Positions 34,462 through 43,697 of a stretch of DNA of 64,000 bases are shown piece by piece. This stretch comes from Nostoc sp. RI_552. Lineage in GTDB: Bacteria > Cyanobacteriota > Cyanobacteriia > Cyanobacteriales > Nostocaceae. The stretch covers positions 1-64,000 of the forward strand of contig WGNO01000021.1 of assembly GCA_016124525.1 (NCBI GenBank), read 5' to 3'. The position numbers were made by a program, and so were the translations under genes. The first letter of the stretch is position 1. Each line of letters opens with the position of its first letter. The notes under the pieces were generated by a model that ran no database searches, was not told the DNA's origin, and saw nothing but the letters and a program-made list of their open reading frames with translations.

Positions 34462-36871
34462 GTGTGATTCGTTGGGTAGAAACTAACTCTGTAATGAGTG
34501 GAAGATTACCCGCAAGGTACTGAACCTTGACAACTGAGAGTTTCATGTAGGTGAGAATCCTACCGCGCAGGTGCAGCGTTGACGGCACACAGAGCATGGT
34601 TTCTTAGCCATGTCCCCCAGGGTAACGACTAGCCATCAATCCCTGAAACGGGGGTGAAAGGCGGCTCTACTTCAAGCCTATGTAAGTACCCGTCGAGCGA
34701 AGTGTCCATGAGTAAGGAAACTGAATCTACGCTTGAACCATCGTGATCTTGAACCAGTGAAATAAGGCTGAAACACTGGAGCCAAAAGGCAAAGGTTAAG
34801 GGGTTGGCGTGTCGCTATGCGACCAACTTGCACTCCCAATAAACCCGGTGGAGAGTAGAACTCTAAAGACACATAGTATGAACTCTCGGAACGAAGTAAC
34901 CATTCGTATGCTCTCAATCAGGTCGATGATTGAGTAGGTGCTAACCGGATGCTGCGAACTGGAAAGATTGAGTCAGAAGCGAATGCCTTGGGTAATACCA
35001 AGGATATGCAGACGGACTCACGATAATGCAGATTATAGAGGTACAAGTAGTAGTAAATATTTCTAATACGAGTTTAGAGACTACGGTGGAATGGAAAGAC
35101 ATACCTTGGAAGAAAATTGAAAGGGTAGTCTTCAAGCTACAAAAGCGCATCTATAGAGCTTCTAATCGTGGTGATGTAAAAGCAGTTCGTAGACTCCAGA
35201 AGACGTTGATGAAGTCCTGGTATGCAAAATTGATTGCGGTTCGTAGGGTAACTCAGGATAATACAGGTAAGAAAACAGCAGCAGTGGACGGGGTAAAATC
35301 TCTATCCCCAGCAGCACGTTTGCGCCTTGTAAAAGAACTCAAACTGAGTTCTAAGGACGATCCTACTAGGCGAGTATGGATTCCCAAACCTGGAACGGAT
35401 GAAAAGCGACCTTTAGGTATACCCACAATGAAAGACCGTGCATTGCAAGCACTGGTCAAACTGGCATTAGAACCAGAATGGGAAGCGCGATTTGAGCCTA
35501 ACAGTTATGGGTTCAGACCAGGACGCTCATGCCATGATGCGATTGAAGCAATCTTCAATGCAATTAGGTACAAAGCCAAATATGTGTTAGATGCCGACAT
35601 TGCGAAATGCTTTGACCGCATTAACCACGAAGCACTGCTAAGAAAATTAAATACATTCCCCACCATAAGAAGGCAAATCAAAGCCTGGTTGAAAGCGGGA
35701 GTGATGGATGGTAAGCAGTTGTTTCCAACACTTGAGGGAATGCCCCAAGGTGGGGTCATATCTCCACTACTGGCAAATATAGCCCTTCATGGGATGGAAG
35801 AACGGATTAAGCAATTTGCGGAAACCTTACCAGGAAGTAAGAGAGATAACCGATATAAACTAAGCCTAATCCGTTACGCCGATGACTTTGTGATTCTTCA
35901 TGAAGACATAACCATTGTCCAAAAGTGTAGAGATATAATCTCTGAATGGATAAAAGGCATGGGTTTAGAATTAAAACCAAGCAAAACAAAACTTGTACAT
36001 ACATTAGAACAGTATGAACAAGAAAAGCCAGGATTCGACTTTCTAGGATATACCATCAGACAATATCTGGTTAGTAAATATCAAACGGGAAAATCATCAA
36101 ACGGTGAAAAACTTGGTTTTAAGACTATCATCACCCCAAGTAGAGAAAAGCTCAAGATACATTATGACCAAATCGCGGAAGTTATTACGGCTCATAAGGC
36201 TGTGTCACAAGTGGCACTTATCAAGCATCTAAACCCTATTATCAGGGGTTGGGCTAACTATTATGCGACTGTAGTAAGCAAGGAATCTTACACAGACTTA
36301 GATAACCTGGTGTATCAAAAGCTGGTTACATGGGCAAAACACCGTCATCCACTCAAATCATGGGAGTGGATTAAACATAAATACTGGCACACGATAGGCG
36401 GTGATAATTGGGTATTCGCAACCAAGGAAAAGGGTAAAAATCCCCTCCGGTTACTTGACCATGCCGACACCCCCATAGTTCGTCATGTAAAAGTTAAAGG
36501 CGAATCGTCTCCATACGACGGAAACCTGATTTATTGGAGTATAAGATTGGGGAAAAGTCCTGAAATGCCTACAAGGGTAACTACGTTACTTAAACGGCAA
36601 AAGGGTAAATGTGCTTACTGCGGACTATATTTTCGTGAAAACGATGTGCTGGAAGTTGACCACATCATCCCAAAATCGCAAGGTGGAAAGGATGAATATA
36701 AAAATCTTCAACTCTTACACAGGCATTGCCATGATACAAAGACTGCTAGAGATAGCAGCACCCTGAAGTATGCGTGACAAACACTGCATTATTGAGGAGC
36801 CGGATGAGGTGAAAGTCTCACGTCCGGTTTTGAAGACCAACGGGGTTGGTGATAGCCTCGTTGAGTTTAAT
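34462..36871 (+). mobile_element. Complete group II intron with encoded RT/maturase
   Basis: This is a 2410-bp intron. It starts gtgtgattcg (5' signature GTGYG) and ends tttaat. Domain V is recognisable at about 36796-36830 (gagccggatg, gtgaaagt loop, cacgtccggtt), and domain VI follows (accaacggggttggt ... cctcgttgagttt) with a bulged A near 36864. The ends are fixed independently: removing it joins two pieces of tnpB in frame, giving KRLA followed by RNVNKANALVAQKDLQ. The 5' ribozyme half shares many blocks with the intron in aat at 1-481. Confidence 0.9.
35026..36777 (+). CDS. ltrA: Group II intron reverse transcriptase/maturase with HNH endonuclease
   Basis: This is a 583-residue multifunctional protein that promotes splicing and retrohoming of its intron. 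The N-terminal part includes KTAAVDGVKSLSPAARLRL. The reverse transcriptase shows RRVWIPKPGTDEKRPLGIPT, SYGFRPGRSCHDAIEAI, EGMPQGGVISPLLANI and the catalytic YADDF. The maturase domain X has NPIIRGWANYYATVVSK. The C-terminal HNH endonuclease has CAYCGLYFRENDVLEVDHII followed by LLHRHCHDTKT. All catalytic motifs are intact, so the element may be active. Confidence 0.95.
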   Translation: MQIIEVQVVVNISNTSLETTVEWKDIPWKKIERVVFKLQKRIYRASNRGDVKAVRRLQKTLMKSWYAKLIAVRRVTQDNTGKKTAAVDGVKSLSPAARLRLVKELKLSSKDDPTRRVWIPKPGTDEKRPLGIPTMKDRALQALVKLALEPEWEARFEPNSYGFRPGRSCHDAIEAIFNAIRYKAKYVLDADIAKCFDRINHEALLRKLNTFPTIRRQIKAWLKAGVMDGKQLFPTLEGMPQGGVISPLLANIALHGMEERIKQFAETLPGSKRDNRYKLSLIRYADDFVILHEDITIVQKCRDIISEWIKGMGLELKPSKTKLVHTLEQYEQEKPGFDFLGYTIRQYLVSKYQTGKSSNGEKLGFKTIITPSREKLKIHYDQIAEVITAHKAVSQVALIKHLNPIIRGWANYYATVVSKESYTDLDNLVYQKLVTWAKHRHPLKSWEWIKHKYWHTIGGDNWVFATKEKGKNPLRLLDHADTPIVRHVKVKGESSPYDGNLIYWSIRLGKSPEMPTRVTTLLKRQKGKCAYCGLYFRENDVLEVDHIIPKSQGGKDEYKNLQLLHRHCHDTKTARDSSTLKYA

Positions 36872-37343
36872 CGTAACGTAAACAAAGCCAACGCTTTAGT
36901 CGCCCAGAAAGATTTACAGCACTTTTCAAGTAAATAAATTAAAAAAAGTACAAACCTTAATGTCATAAATCTTGTGGGGTGGGCATCATGGTTGCCCTTC
37001 TGTACCTGCTCAGATGAAATGCGCTGTAAATGTTAAGAACACGGTAAAAAATCATTGTCTTGTTAAATCAATTAACGATGAGGCTTGGTGTACTTTTTTC
37101 AATGGTTAGAATATTTTGGTGTTACTCCACATTACACATCTCAAAAATGCAGCAATTGTGGAAAAGTCTCTTTCTACCCGTACCCACAGATGTAGTTGTG
37201 GTTGTGAGTTACAAAGAGATGTAAACCCAGCAGTAAATGTTCTTAGTCTAGGAAAGAATAGAGGAGGGCATACCCGTTGGCCTAGCGTGCCGTCAGGCAT
37301 ATTAACGCTACAAGGGTTGAAGCCTCTACTATCCTTGGACTAA
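36872..37343 (+). pseudogene. TnpB relic, segment after the intron
   Basis: It continues tnpB as RNVNKANALVAQKDLQ, then hits a stop and about 105 bp of inserted sequence (36920-37026), which contains a gggca/tgccc hairpin. Similarity resumes with NVKNTVKNHCLVKSINDEAW, slips frame near 37103, and goes on with WLEYFGVTPHYTSQKCSNCG (zinc ribbon). After one more frameshift it reads LSTRTHRCSCGCELQRDVNP and AVNVLSLG. Three lesions show the transposase-associated gene is dead. Confidence 0.82.
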
Positions 37344-37477
37344 GGGTGGTTGAGCAAGTTTTGACGGTGAATGTACAATCCCATAGCCTAAAGGTAAGGG
37401 AGTGTCAATCTAGAAACTAACCTTAGTTGCCTAACTTCAGGTGTACCCGACATAAAAATGTGTATTGCCGTACTGTA

Positions 37478-37672
37478 ATGGAAAATAATCTCGGATTTGT
37501 GGTTAAACTACTAGTGCTTTCCGCTTTGCTGTCTGTACTCATTAAGTACATAGGACCTATTTTATCCATAGCAGCAACAGATGCTAATGCGCTGATGATA
37601 GTTTTGTCCCCAACTATAATCATAGCAATGGCTTTATTGTGGCGATTTCAGTCAGCACTGAAGCAAAATTAG
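37478..37672 (+). CDS. Small hypothetical membrane protein
   Basis: This is a 64-residue protein with two hydrophobic stretches (LLVLSALLSVLIKYIGPIL and LMIVLSPTIIIAMALLW), predicting a hairpin in the membrane. The ATG at 37478 is preferred to an upstream one at 37427, which would lie in the insertion-sequence tail. It is 56 bp upstream of the permease gene on the same strand and may be cotranscribed. The function is unknown. Confidence 0.65.
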   Translation: MENNLGFVVKLLVLSALLSVLIKYIGPILSIAATDANALMIVLSPTIIIAMALLWRFQSALKQN

Positions 37673-37728
37673 TATAAATTGCTAAAATCAGCTAACCTAA
37701 TCTGAATTACACAGTTGGGAGACAGCCT

Positions 37729-38877
37729 GTGAACCTTGGTCAATGGATCGGCTTAATCGCCATAGTTCTTTCCCTATATATCTTATGGCAAATTCGACAG
37801 GTGCTGTTGCTGATATTTGCCGCAGTGGTTTTAGCTGTTAGCTTAAATCGGTTAGCGCAACGCATTCAACGCCTAGGTTTCAAACCTGGCTTGGCAGTTT
37901 TTCTGTCGGTGGCTATTTTGTTCGTCGGCATTCTCTCTTTTTTCTGGCTGATTGTACCGCCTTTTGTACAGCAGTTTCAAGAACTAACTTATCGGGTTCC
38001 TCAAGGCTTTGCTCGTTTTAATAGTTGGTTGCAACAACTAGAAACCCTCATTCCCAGTCAGTTACTTCCATATATCCCCAATCTCAATAGCCTCATTGAA
38101 CAGGTACAACCTTTTCTCAACCAGATATTAGGGAACTCTTTTGCTTTTGTTTCTGGCTCTTTGGAAGTTCTGCTCAAGGTTTTATTAGTTCTAGTATTAA
38201 CGGGAATGTTCTTAGCAGAACCTCAAGCCTATCGCAGATTATTTATTCGCTTGTTTCCCTCATTTTATCGGAGCAGAATCCATGGGATTTTGGATCAATG
38301 CGAACTTTCATTAGAGGGTTGGATTGCAGGGGCTTTTATTGCCATGAGTGTTGTGGGAATATTCAGTGTGATTGGCTTATCTGTGTTGGGTGTTAAGGCA
38401 GCTTTAGCTTTAGGAGTTTTAGCAGGATTTCTTAACTTAATTCCTAATTTAGGTCCAACATTAAGTTTAGTTCCAGCCATGGCGATCGCTTTGTTGGATA
38501 ATCCCTGGAAACCTTTCCTAGTCTTTGTTCTCTATTTTATTGTTCAACAGATTGATGCGAACATCGTTACTCCCACCGTCATGGCGCATCGAGTATCATT
38601 GCTACCAGCTGTAACATTAATTTCCCAACTATTTTTTGTCACCTTCTTTGGTTTTTTAGGTTTATTTTTAGCTCTACCCTTGACTGTGGTTGCTAAGATT
38701 TGGCTACAAGAAGTATTGATCAAAGATGTTCTAGATGAATGGGGAAATATTCAACATCAAGAACCTGAGTTAGTGCTCATTTCCCAACCTTCTATATCAG
38801 ATACAGATAACAAGATAGAAAATCCTAATAGCAACCAAAATCCGAAAATTGATGATGCTTTACCACAAGAAGAATAA
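37729..38877 (+). CDS. AI-2E family transporter (PF01594 type permease)
   Basis: This is a 382-residue membrane protein with about eight helices. It has the family pattern: two N-terminal helices (IGLIAIVLSLYILWQIRQVL), a large loop (about residues 80-140), then the conserved GFLNLIPNLGPTLSLVPAMA segment and YFIVQQIDANIVTPTVM. Relatives export autoinducer-2 or act as Na+/H+ antiporters, so the substrate cannot be deduced. The start is GTG at 37729. The C-terminal 45 residues are hydrophilic. Confidence 0.92.
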   Translation: MNLGQWIGLIAIVLSLYILWQIRQVLLLIFAAVVLAVSLNRLAQRIQRLGFKPGLAVFLSVAILFVGILSFFWLIVPPFVQQFQELTYRVPQGFARFNSWLQQLETLIPSQLLPYIPNLNSLIEQVQPFLNQILGNSFAFVSGSLEVLLKVLLVLVLTGMFLAEPQAYRRLFIRLFPSFYRSRIHGILDQCELSLEGWIAGAFIAMSVVGIFSVIGLSVLGVKAALALGVLAGFLNLIPNLGPTLSLVPAMAIALLDNPWKPFLVFVLYFIVQQIDANIVTPTVMAHRVSLLPAVTLISQLFFVTFFGFLGLFLALPLTVVAKIWLQEVLIKDVLDEWGNIQHQEPELVLISQPSISDTDNKIENPNSNQNPKIDDALPQEE

Positions 38878-38885
38878 TCACTACT

Positions 38886-39089
38886 TCAAGGCAACTGTCT
38901 GAAAATAATTTTTAGTAATTCCACACGCGTAAAAGGTTTTGTGAAATATCCACAACCTTTCTGGCTTTTACTTTATCAATAATCGCCGGAGTATTTTCAA
39001 GCCTAGGATTATTTTTAATAATCCAACACAACTCATAACCATCAATTCCTGCCATATTCAAATGGAGTAAAATCAAATATGTGATGTCA
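38886..39089 (-). pseudogene. Decayed response-regulator receiver domain
   Basis: On the minus strand, YLILLHLNMAGIDGYELCWI then IKNNPRLENTPAI matches the receiver segment after the phospho-Asp. In a shifted frame it continues GCGYFTKPFTRVELLKIIF to a stop, with the conserved Lys of the KPF motif. The phospho-acceptor position itself is His (LLHLNM). A frameshift near 38975 and the missing N-terminal part make this a pseudogene. A 15-bp palindrome lies at the 5' break. Confidence 0.8.
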
Positions 39090-39112
39090 AATAATCGACA
39101 TCACACATTTGA
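39075..39112. repeat. 15-bp stem palindrome at the break of the receiver pseudogene
   Basis: CAAATATGTGATGTC (39075-39089) and GACATCACACATTTG (39098-39112) form a 15-bp stem with one mismatch and an 8-nt loop. It marks the point where coding similarity of the receiver remnant ends. Confidence 0.7.
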
Positions 39113-39186
39113 GCCTGTCATTAATGGCAACAACAACAAAAGTTTCACTTATCCTTGATTTATTAGCCAGTGAATAGCTTCATAAT

Positions 39187-39339
39187 CAGAAATGTTGACT
39201 GTTGACTGTTGACTGTCCAAGTTGTGCGTCGGTGATAAAAAATTTGAGCAATTAATGACTCTATTCTCAATAGACAATGAATTTTATCTGGGTAAAACGC
39301 AAAAATTGTAAATTTTTATTCCAGGATTCAACACTTCTG
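39187..39339. mobile_element. MITE-like element, full copy (153 bp)
   Basis: The element starts CAGAAATGTTGACTG and ends ATTCAACACTTCTG, so its ends are inverted repeats CAGAARTGTTGA with one mismatch in 12. It is flanked by a 9-bp target duplication, CTTCATAAT, at 39178-39186 and 39340-39348. The left end contains three TGTTGAC heptamers. The body is non-coding. A second copy lies at 54274-54412; over the 140-bp shared stretch the two differ at two positions only. The transposase family is not evident; 9-bp duplications and CAG...CTG ends would suit ISAs1-like enzymes, which is inference. Confidence 0.85.
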
Positions 39340-39348
39340 CTTCATAAT

Positions 39349-39794
39349 ATATGTAAAAATCTAAATATATACTTTAAATGTAATATTTAATACTCAAAAA
39401 GTATTTGTGATAATTTGAGTTGCAAACTTCTGTGCTGACACCAGCCAAAATTTATGGTGGTGATGTTAATTTCACTCATATAAAAAAACAAGCTTCTACA
39501 TGAAGATTGTCTTAAATAAATATGTAGAGTAATTTCATGTGCGGAACGATGCTTAATTGGCACAGAGGAAACAATTGTATAGGCTATAGGCTGAGAAAAA
39601 AATCGTGTTAGCAGGCTAATTAAGCATATCTATGCTTACACGTCGCAACTTAGGATACACAAATAGTATCAATCGATAATTTTAAAAAACAATTTGTTTC
39701 ATAAAGATTGCACTAACTAGCTCTAAACATTTATGTTTAGTCTTATTGACTCCGGAAACCAAACTATATAATTTGAAAAAAGGAAAATAAAGCA
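39349..39794. other. Intergenic region upstream of the vWA gene
   Basis: This is AT-rich with no gene. A 10-bp inverted repeat, ATGCTTAATT (39549-39558) and AATTAAGCAT (39618-39627), with 59 bp between the arms, could be regulatory. The ribosome site for the vWA gene is aaagga, 10 bp before its TTG. Confidence 0.5.
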
Positions 39795-40496
39795 TTGGAA
39801 AACACCATAAAAAAAACAGTTATGCATGATACTTTAAAGCTGGATGAAATAGTTGAATTTGCTGAGAATCCTGAACCACGTTGTCCTTGTGTGCTATTGC
39901 TGGACACATCTGGATCAATGCAAGGAGATCCAATAGAAGCCTTAAACAAGGGACTATTGAGTTTGAAGGATGAATTAATGAAAAATCCCTTGGCAGCGAG
40001 AAGAGTTGAAGTTGCCATCATCACTTTTGACAGTCATGTGAACATAGTCCAAGAATTCGTAACAGCGGATCAATTTAACCCGCCTATTTTGACAGCCCAA
40101 GGCTTAACGACCATGGGAGCGGCAATTCATAAAGCATTAGACATGGTGCAAGAACGGAAATTTTTATACCGAGCTAATGGCATCGCTTACTATCGCCCTT
40201 GGGTATTCATGATTACAGATGGAGAACCACAGGGTGAATTAGACCAGCTCATAGAGCAAGCGGCCCAACGCCTGCAAGGAGATGAAGCTAATAAACGAGT
40301 TGCATTCTTCACAGTAGGTGTGGAAAACGCCAACATGACGCGTTTAAGTCAATTAGCTGTCCGGACTCCGCTTAAACTTAAAGGACTTAACTTTATTGAG
40401 ATGTTTGTTTGGTTATCAGCTAGTATGTCAGCAGTTTCCCATTCCCAGGTAGACGAACAGGTAGCACTACCGCCCATTGGTTGGGGCACTATTTAA
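39795..40496 (+). CDS. TerY-like von Willebrand factor A domain protein
   Basis: This is a 233-residue single-domain vWA protein. The metal-ion-dependent adhesion site is intact: DTSGSM (residues 37-42), the Thr in GLTTMGAAI and the Asp in FMITDGEPQG. The TTG at 39795 is chosen because aaaggaa lies 10 bp upstream; an ATG at 39822 lacks a ribosome site. It forms a same-strand triad with a PP2C phosphatase and a kinase, the arrangement known as TerY-P and linked to Ter-type stress signalling. It is likely a cytoplasmic adaptor. Confidence 0.9.
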   Translation: MENTIKKTVMHDTLKLDEIVEFAENPEPRCPCVLLLDTSGSMQGDPIEALNKGLLSLKDELMKNPLAARRVEVAIITFDSHVNIVQEFVTADQFNPPILTAQGLTTMGAAIHKALDMVQERKFLYRANGIAYYRPWVFMITDGEPQGELDQLIEQAAQRLQGDEANKRVAFFTVGVENANMTRLSQLAVRTPLKLKGLNFIEMFVWLSASMSAVSHSQVDEQVALPPIGWGTI

Positions 40497-40546
40497 TAGT
40501 GTGTCGCGCGGCTTACACTCACACAGCTAGCTGCCTAGAAAAATTC

Positions 40547-41353
40547 ATGAACACAAAATCAAAACAGATATTTCATTGGCGAGTAGTGGCCGCATCTGTA
40601 TGTGGCACAAGCCACCTGAGAAACAAACAGCTATGTCAAGATGCTCATCACTGGCAGTTATTACCAGATAATGTTTTGCTGATTGCGGCGGCTGATGGTG
40701 CAGGTTCTGCCAGCCAAGGAAAAATGGGAGCAATGGTAGCTGTAGAAACAGCAATAGAAACCCTTTCTCACAGCGACATAACTAGAGACTGCCTTGCAGA
40801 TGATGCCATTGTAGAATCACTATTGAATCAGTCCTTAGTCGCTGCTAAAAAAGCGGTGGAGGATGAAGCAGTAGCTTGTAATAAACAACCTCAAGATTTA
40901 GCAACTACCTTAATCATTGTGATTACTACACCAGATATGGCAGCAGTTGTACAAATTGGTGATGGTTTAGCTGTAGCTAAGGATCATATGGGCAACTTAC
41001 TGGCACTGACAACACCTGACAATGGGGAATACATCAACGAGACGACTTTTTTAACTTCGCCTAATGCCTTAGATAGGGCGCAAATGAAATTATGGCGTGA
41101 AACCATAGTTAACATCGGTGTCCTCACTGATGGACTACAAATGCTGGCTTTAAACATGGTTATTGGTGAACCTCACAAACCATTCTTTTTTCCCTTATTC
41201 GACTTTGTAGAGAATGCCGAAGATAAAACATTAGCAAAAGAACAGTTAGTAAGGTTTTTAGGTTCTGAGCGAATTACACAACGTACTGATGATGATTTAA
41301 CCCTGATTTTAGCTGGGTTTCCGAGTGCCGACCTGAGTGGAGAAAGTACTTGA
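40547..41353 (+). CDS. PP2C-type protein phosphatase
   Basis: This is a 268-residue serine/threonine phosphatase. Metal-binding motifs are QDAHHW near the N terminus, AAADGAGSASQGKMGA, ATTLIIVITTPD, VQIGDGLAV, GVLTDGL, and RTDDDLTLILA near the C terminus. The ATG at 40547 is chosen; an alternative TTG start overlaps the vWA gene and adds an unlikely leader. The gap to the vWA stop is 50 bp. It should dephosphorylate targets of the kinase encoded next. Confidence 0.9.
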   Translation: MNTKSKQIFHWRVVAASVCGTSHLRNKQLCQDAHHWQLLPDNVLLIAAADGAGSASQGKMGAMVAVETAIETLSHSDITRDCLADDAIVESLLNQSLVAAKKAVEDEAVACNKQPQDLATTLIIVITTPDMAAVVQIGDGLAVAKDHMGNLLALTTPDNGEYINETTFLTSPNALDRAQMKLWRETIVNIGVLTDGLQMLALNMVIGEPHKPFFFPLFDFVENAEDKTLAKEQLVRFLGSERITQRTDDDLTLILAGFPSADLSGEST

Positions 41354-41448
41354 AATCTGGATGACCTCTCATACTTTTTTTCTCAAGAATATTGTGGTAA
41401 CTTTGCGATATCAGTATTTTAGATAACCCAATTCACCGTAATTTTATC

Positions 41449-43629
41449 ATGCAAGTCTTACGTTGTCTTCCCAAACCAGAAATCATCAACCTCAGCCTTA
41501 GTTTGGGGCGTGGCGGTGAAGCTTGTATCTATGCGGTGCCGTCGTGCAGTGATTTAGTAGCCAAGGTTTATCATAAGCCAACACTTGCTCAGGCCCACAA
41601 ACTCCAAGCGATGCTTGCCAACCCGCCAGAAAACCCCACGGCTAGCTTAGGACATATTTCCATCGCCTGGCCACAGGATTTATTACGAGCCACAGATCAA
41701 GGTAATGCCATTATCGGCTTTTTGATGCCCCGGATTCGGGGGATGCGGCCGATTATTGACTTTTACAATCCCAAAACCCGTCGCGAACACTGTCCGTTAT
41801 TCAATTATCAGTATCTCTTACGCACGGCTCGCAATTTAGCCGCGGCTTTTGCTGCTTTGCACAACAGTGGATATTGCGTTGGTGATGTGAACGAGTCCAA
41901 TATTCTCGTCAGCGACACAGCACTGGTGACCTTGGTAGATACTGATTCTTTCCAAGTGTACGACCCCGATGAGAAAATTGTTTATCGGTGTTCAGTAGGT
42001 AAACCAGAGTTTACTCCACCAGAACTACAAAATAAAATTTTTGCTGAACATGATCGCAAAATTCCCCATGACTTATTCGGATTAGCAGTCTTGATTTTTC
42101 AACTCTTAATGGAAGGTACTCACCCCTTTTCGGGAATTTTTCAAGGTGTTTCTGAGCCACCATTTTACGAAGCCCGCATTGCTGCGGGACATTTCACCTA
42201 CAGTCAAAAGCGCCGAGTACCTTATCGCCCTACCCCCATCGCCCCTGCTTGGCAAGTGCTTCATCCCAAGTTGCAAGAATTGTTTTTACGTTGCTTTGAG
42301 GATGGTCACAATGATCCACAGCATCGCCCTAGCGCCCAAACTTGGCTATCAGCTTTAGCCGAAGCCGAAGATAGTTTGATTACTTGTACTGCTAACCCCC
42401 AGCATCGCCATAACAACCATTTAGATAGTTGTCCTTGGTGTGAACGTACTTTGCTCTTGGGTGGACGTGATCCATTTCCATCACCCAGAGCAATAGAAAA
42501 CCGCGAACATTTGCCCCCGCGAGTTGTACCAAAAAGGCATTACCCCCAGCAGCCTCGTTTTCCGCAACCACCCAGGCCCCAATACCAAGTAAATTATTGG
42601 CGGACAGCAGCTACCCCTAGCTATTATCCTTATCAACATCAAAAGAAGATTAAGTTTTATCCTGTTATTTTGTGTTTGCTGGGTTTTGGTTTGTTGGGAT
42701 ATTTGGATGTAGCGATTAAATTGACTCGTCCCTTTGTTTCTCAAAATGCCTACACTCAACAAACATTGATGGCTCCAAGCAAAGCAGAAAAAGAAACTAT
42801 AACTTTTGCAGATTACAATCAAAAAGGCCACATTGCCTACCAAAACAGAAATTATCAGCAAGCAGTAGAAAAATTTAGCCAAGCCATCAAACAACAACCC
42901 ACAAATACCAAAACTTATATTAACCGAGGCAATGCCCGCTACAACTTGAAAGATTATGAAGGCGCTCTAGCAGATTATAACCAGGCTTTGCAGATTAACC
43001 CTCAAGAAGTCAAAGCTTATGTCAACCGAGGCAATGTTCGTTATATGCTGGCTGAATATAGCAATGACCCTGACCGAGAATATAATCTGGCCATCGCTGA
43101 TTTCAATCAAGCTCTTTTCCTCAATAATAAAGAAAGTGAAGCTTATATTAGAAGAGGTATTGTCCGCGCTCAAATGGCTAGATATAGTAGTGAATCTATC
43201 CAAGATTATCAACAATCAATTCTTGATTTTACCGAAGCAATTCGACTCAATGCATCCAAAGCAGAAGCTTATTTTCAGCGCGGTGACGTCCGCCATAAAC
43301 TAGCACAATTTAGCAGTACCTTTATTCCAGAATATCAACAGGCACTCGCTGACTTTAACCAAGCACTAAAAATAAATAGCAAATTGGCAAAAGTCTATCT
43401 TAAGCGAGGGATAGTTCGTTATGAACTAACACAATATATTGGTCAAGACTTTGATCCAAATCATTTCCAGGCTATTGAAGACTTACAAACAGCGGCCAAA
43501 CTTTCCTTAGAACAAGAGGATACAGAAAGCTACCAACAAGCACTGAGCAGTATTTGTGACATCATAGAAAGCGAGTGTACTGCTCTATTACAAAGTCCTG
43601 GTATGTGGAAATACACCGGTAACAATTAA
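41449..43629 (+). CDS. TerY-P triad protein kinase with zinc ribbon, membrane helix and TPRs
   Basis: This is a 726-residue multidomain protein. The kinase domain (about 1-290) has a glycine loop GRGGEACIY, Lys39 in LVAKVYHK, and a non-canonical catalytic loop YCVGDVNESNILV (Asp146, Asn151), with VDTDSF in place of DFG (Asp164). A Cys/His cluster (about 303-332, CTANPQHRHNNHLDSCPWC) looks like a zinc ribbon. A membrane helix (about 405-425) is followed by five TPR repeats (about 450-680). The three-gene set vWA-PP2C-kinase is a known module; the TPR addition may recruit partners. Two hairpins follow the stop. Confidence 0.9.
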   Translation: MQVLRCLPKPEIINLSLSLGRGGEACIYAVPSCSDLVAKVYHKPTLAQAHKLQAMLANPPENPTASLGHISIAWPQDLLRATDQGNAIIGFLMPRIRGMRPIIDFYNPKTRREHCPLFNYQYLLRTARNLAAAFAALHNSGYCVGDVNESNILVSDTALVTLVDTDSFQVYDPDEKIVYRCSVGKPEFTPPELQNKIFAEHDRKIPHDLFGLAVLIFQLLMEGTHPFSGIFQGVSEPPFYEARIAAGHFTYSQKRRVPYRPTPIAPAWQVLHPKLQELFLRCFEDGHNDPQHRPSAQTWLSALAEAEDSLITCTANPQHRHNNHLDSCPWCERTLLLGGRDPFPSPRAIENREHLPPRVVPKRHYPQQPRFPQPPRPQYQVNYWRTAATPSYYPYQHQKKIKFYPVILCLLGFGLLGYLDVAIKLTRPFVSQNAYTQQTLMAPSKAEKETITFADYNQKGHIAYQNRNYQQAVEKFSQAIKQQPTNTKTYINRGNARYNLKDYEGALADYNQALQINPQEVKAYVNRGNVRYMLAEYSNDPDREYNLAIADFNQALFLNNKESEAYIRRGIVRAQMARYSSESIQDYQQSILDFTEAIRLNASKAEAYFQRGDVRHKLAQFSSTFIPEYQQALADFNQALKINSKLAKVYLKRGIVRYELTQYIGQDFDPNHFQAIEDLQTAAKLSLEQEDTESYQQALSSICDIIESECTALLQSPGMWKYTGNN

Positions 43630-43633
43630 TTTA

Positions 43634-43661
43634 AAAACTAGTAAAATAAAGTGCTAGTTTT
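43634..43661 (+). terminator. Terminator after the kinase gene
   Basis: AAAACTAG (43634-43641) and CTAGTTTT (43654-43661) form an 8-bp stem with a 12-nt loop, four bases beyond the stop codon of the kinase gene. Confidence 0.7.
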
Positions 43662-43697
43662 GCCTCAATAACTTTTATCTTTAGTGAGATAAACATG

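Noticed and set aside
39187..39220. Short heptamer array considered as a CRISPR array
   Set aside because: The repeats are contiguous 7-mers without spacers and form the end of a transposon-like element.
42481..42897. 138-codon minus-strand frame within the kinase gene
   Set aside because: It is a shadow of the TPR kinase coding region with biased composition.
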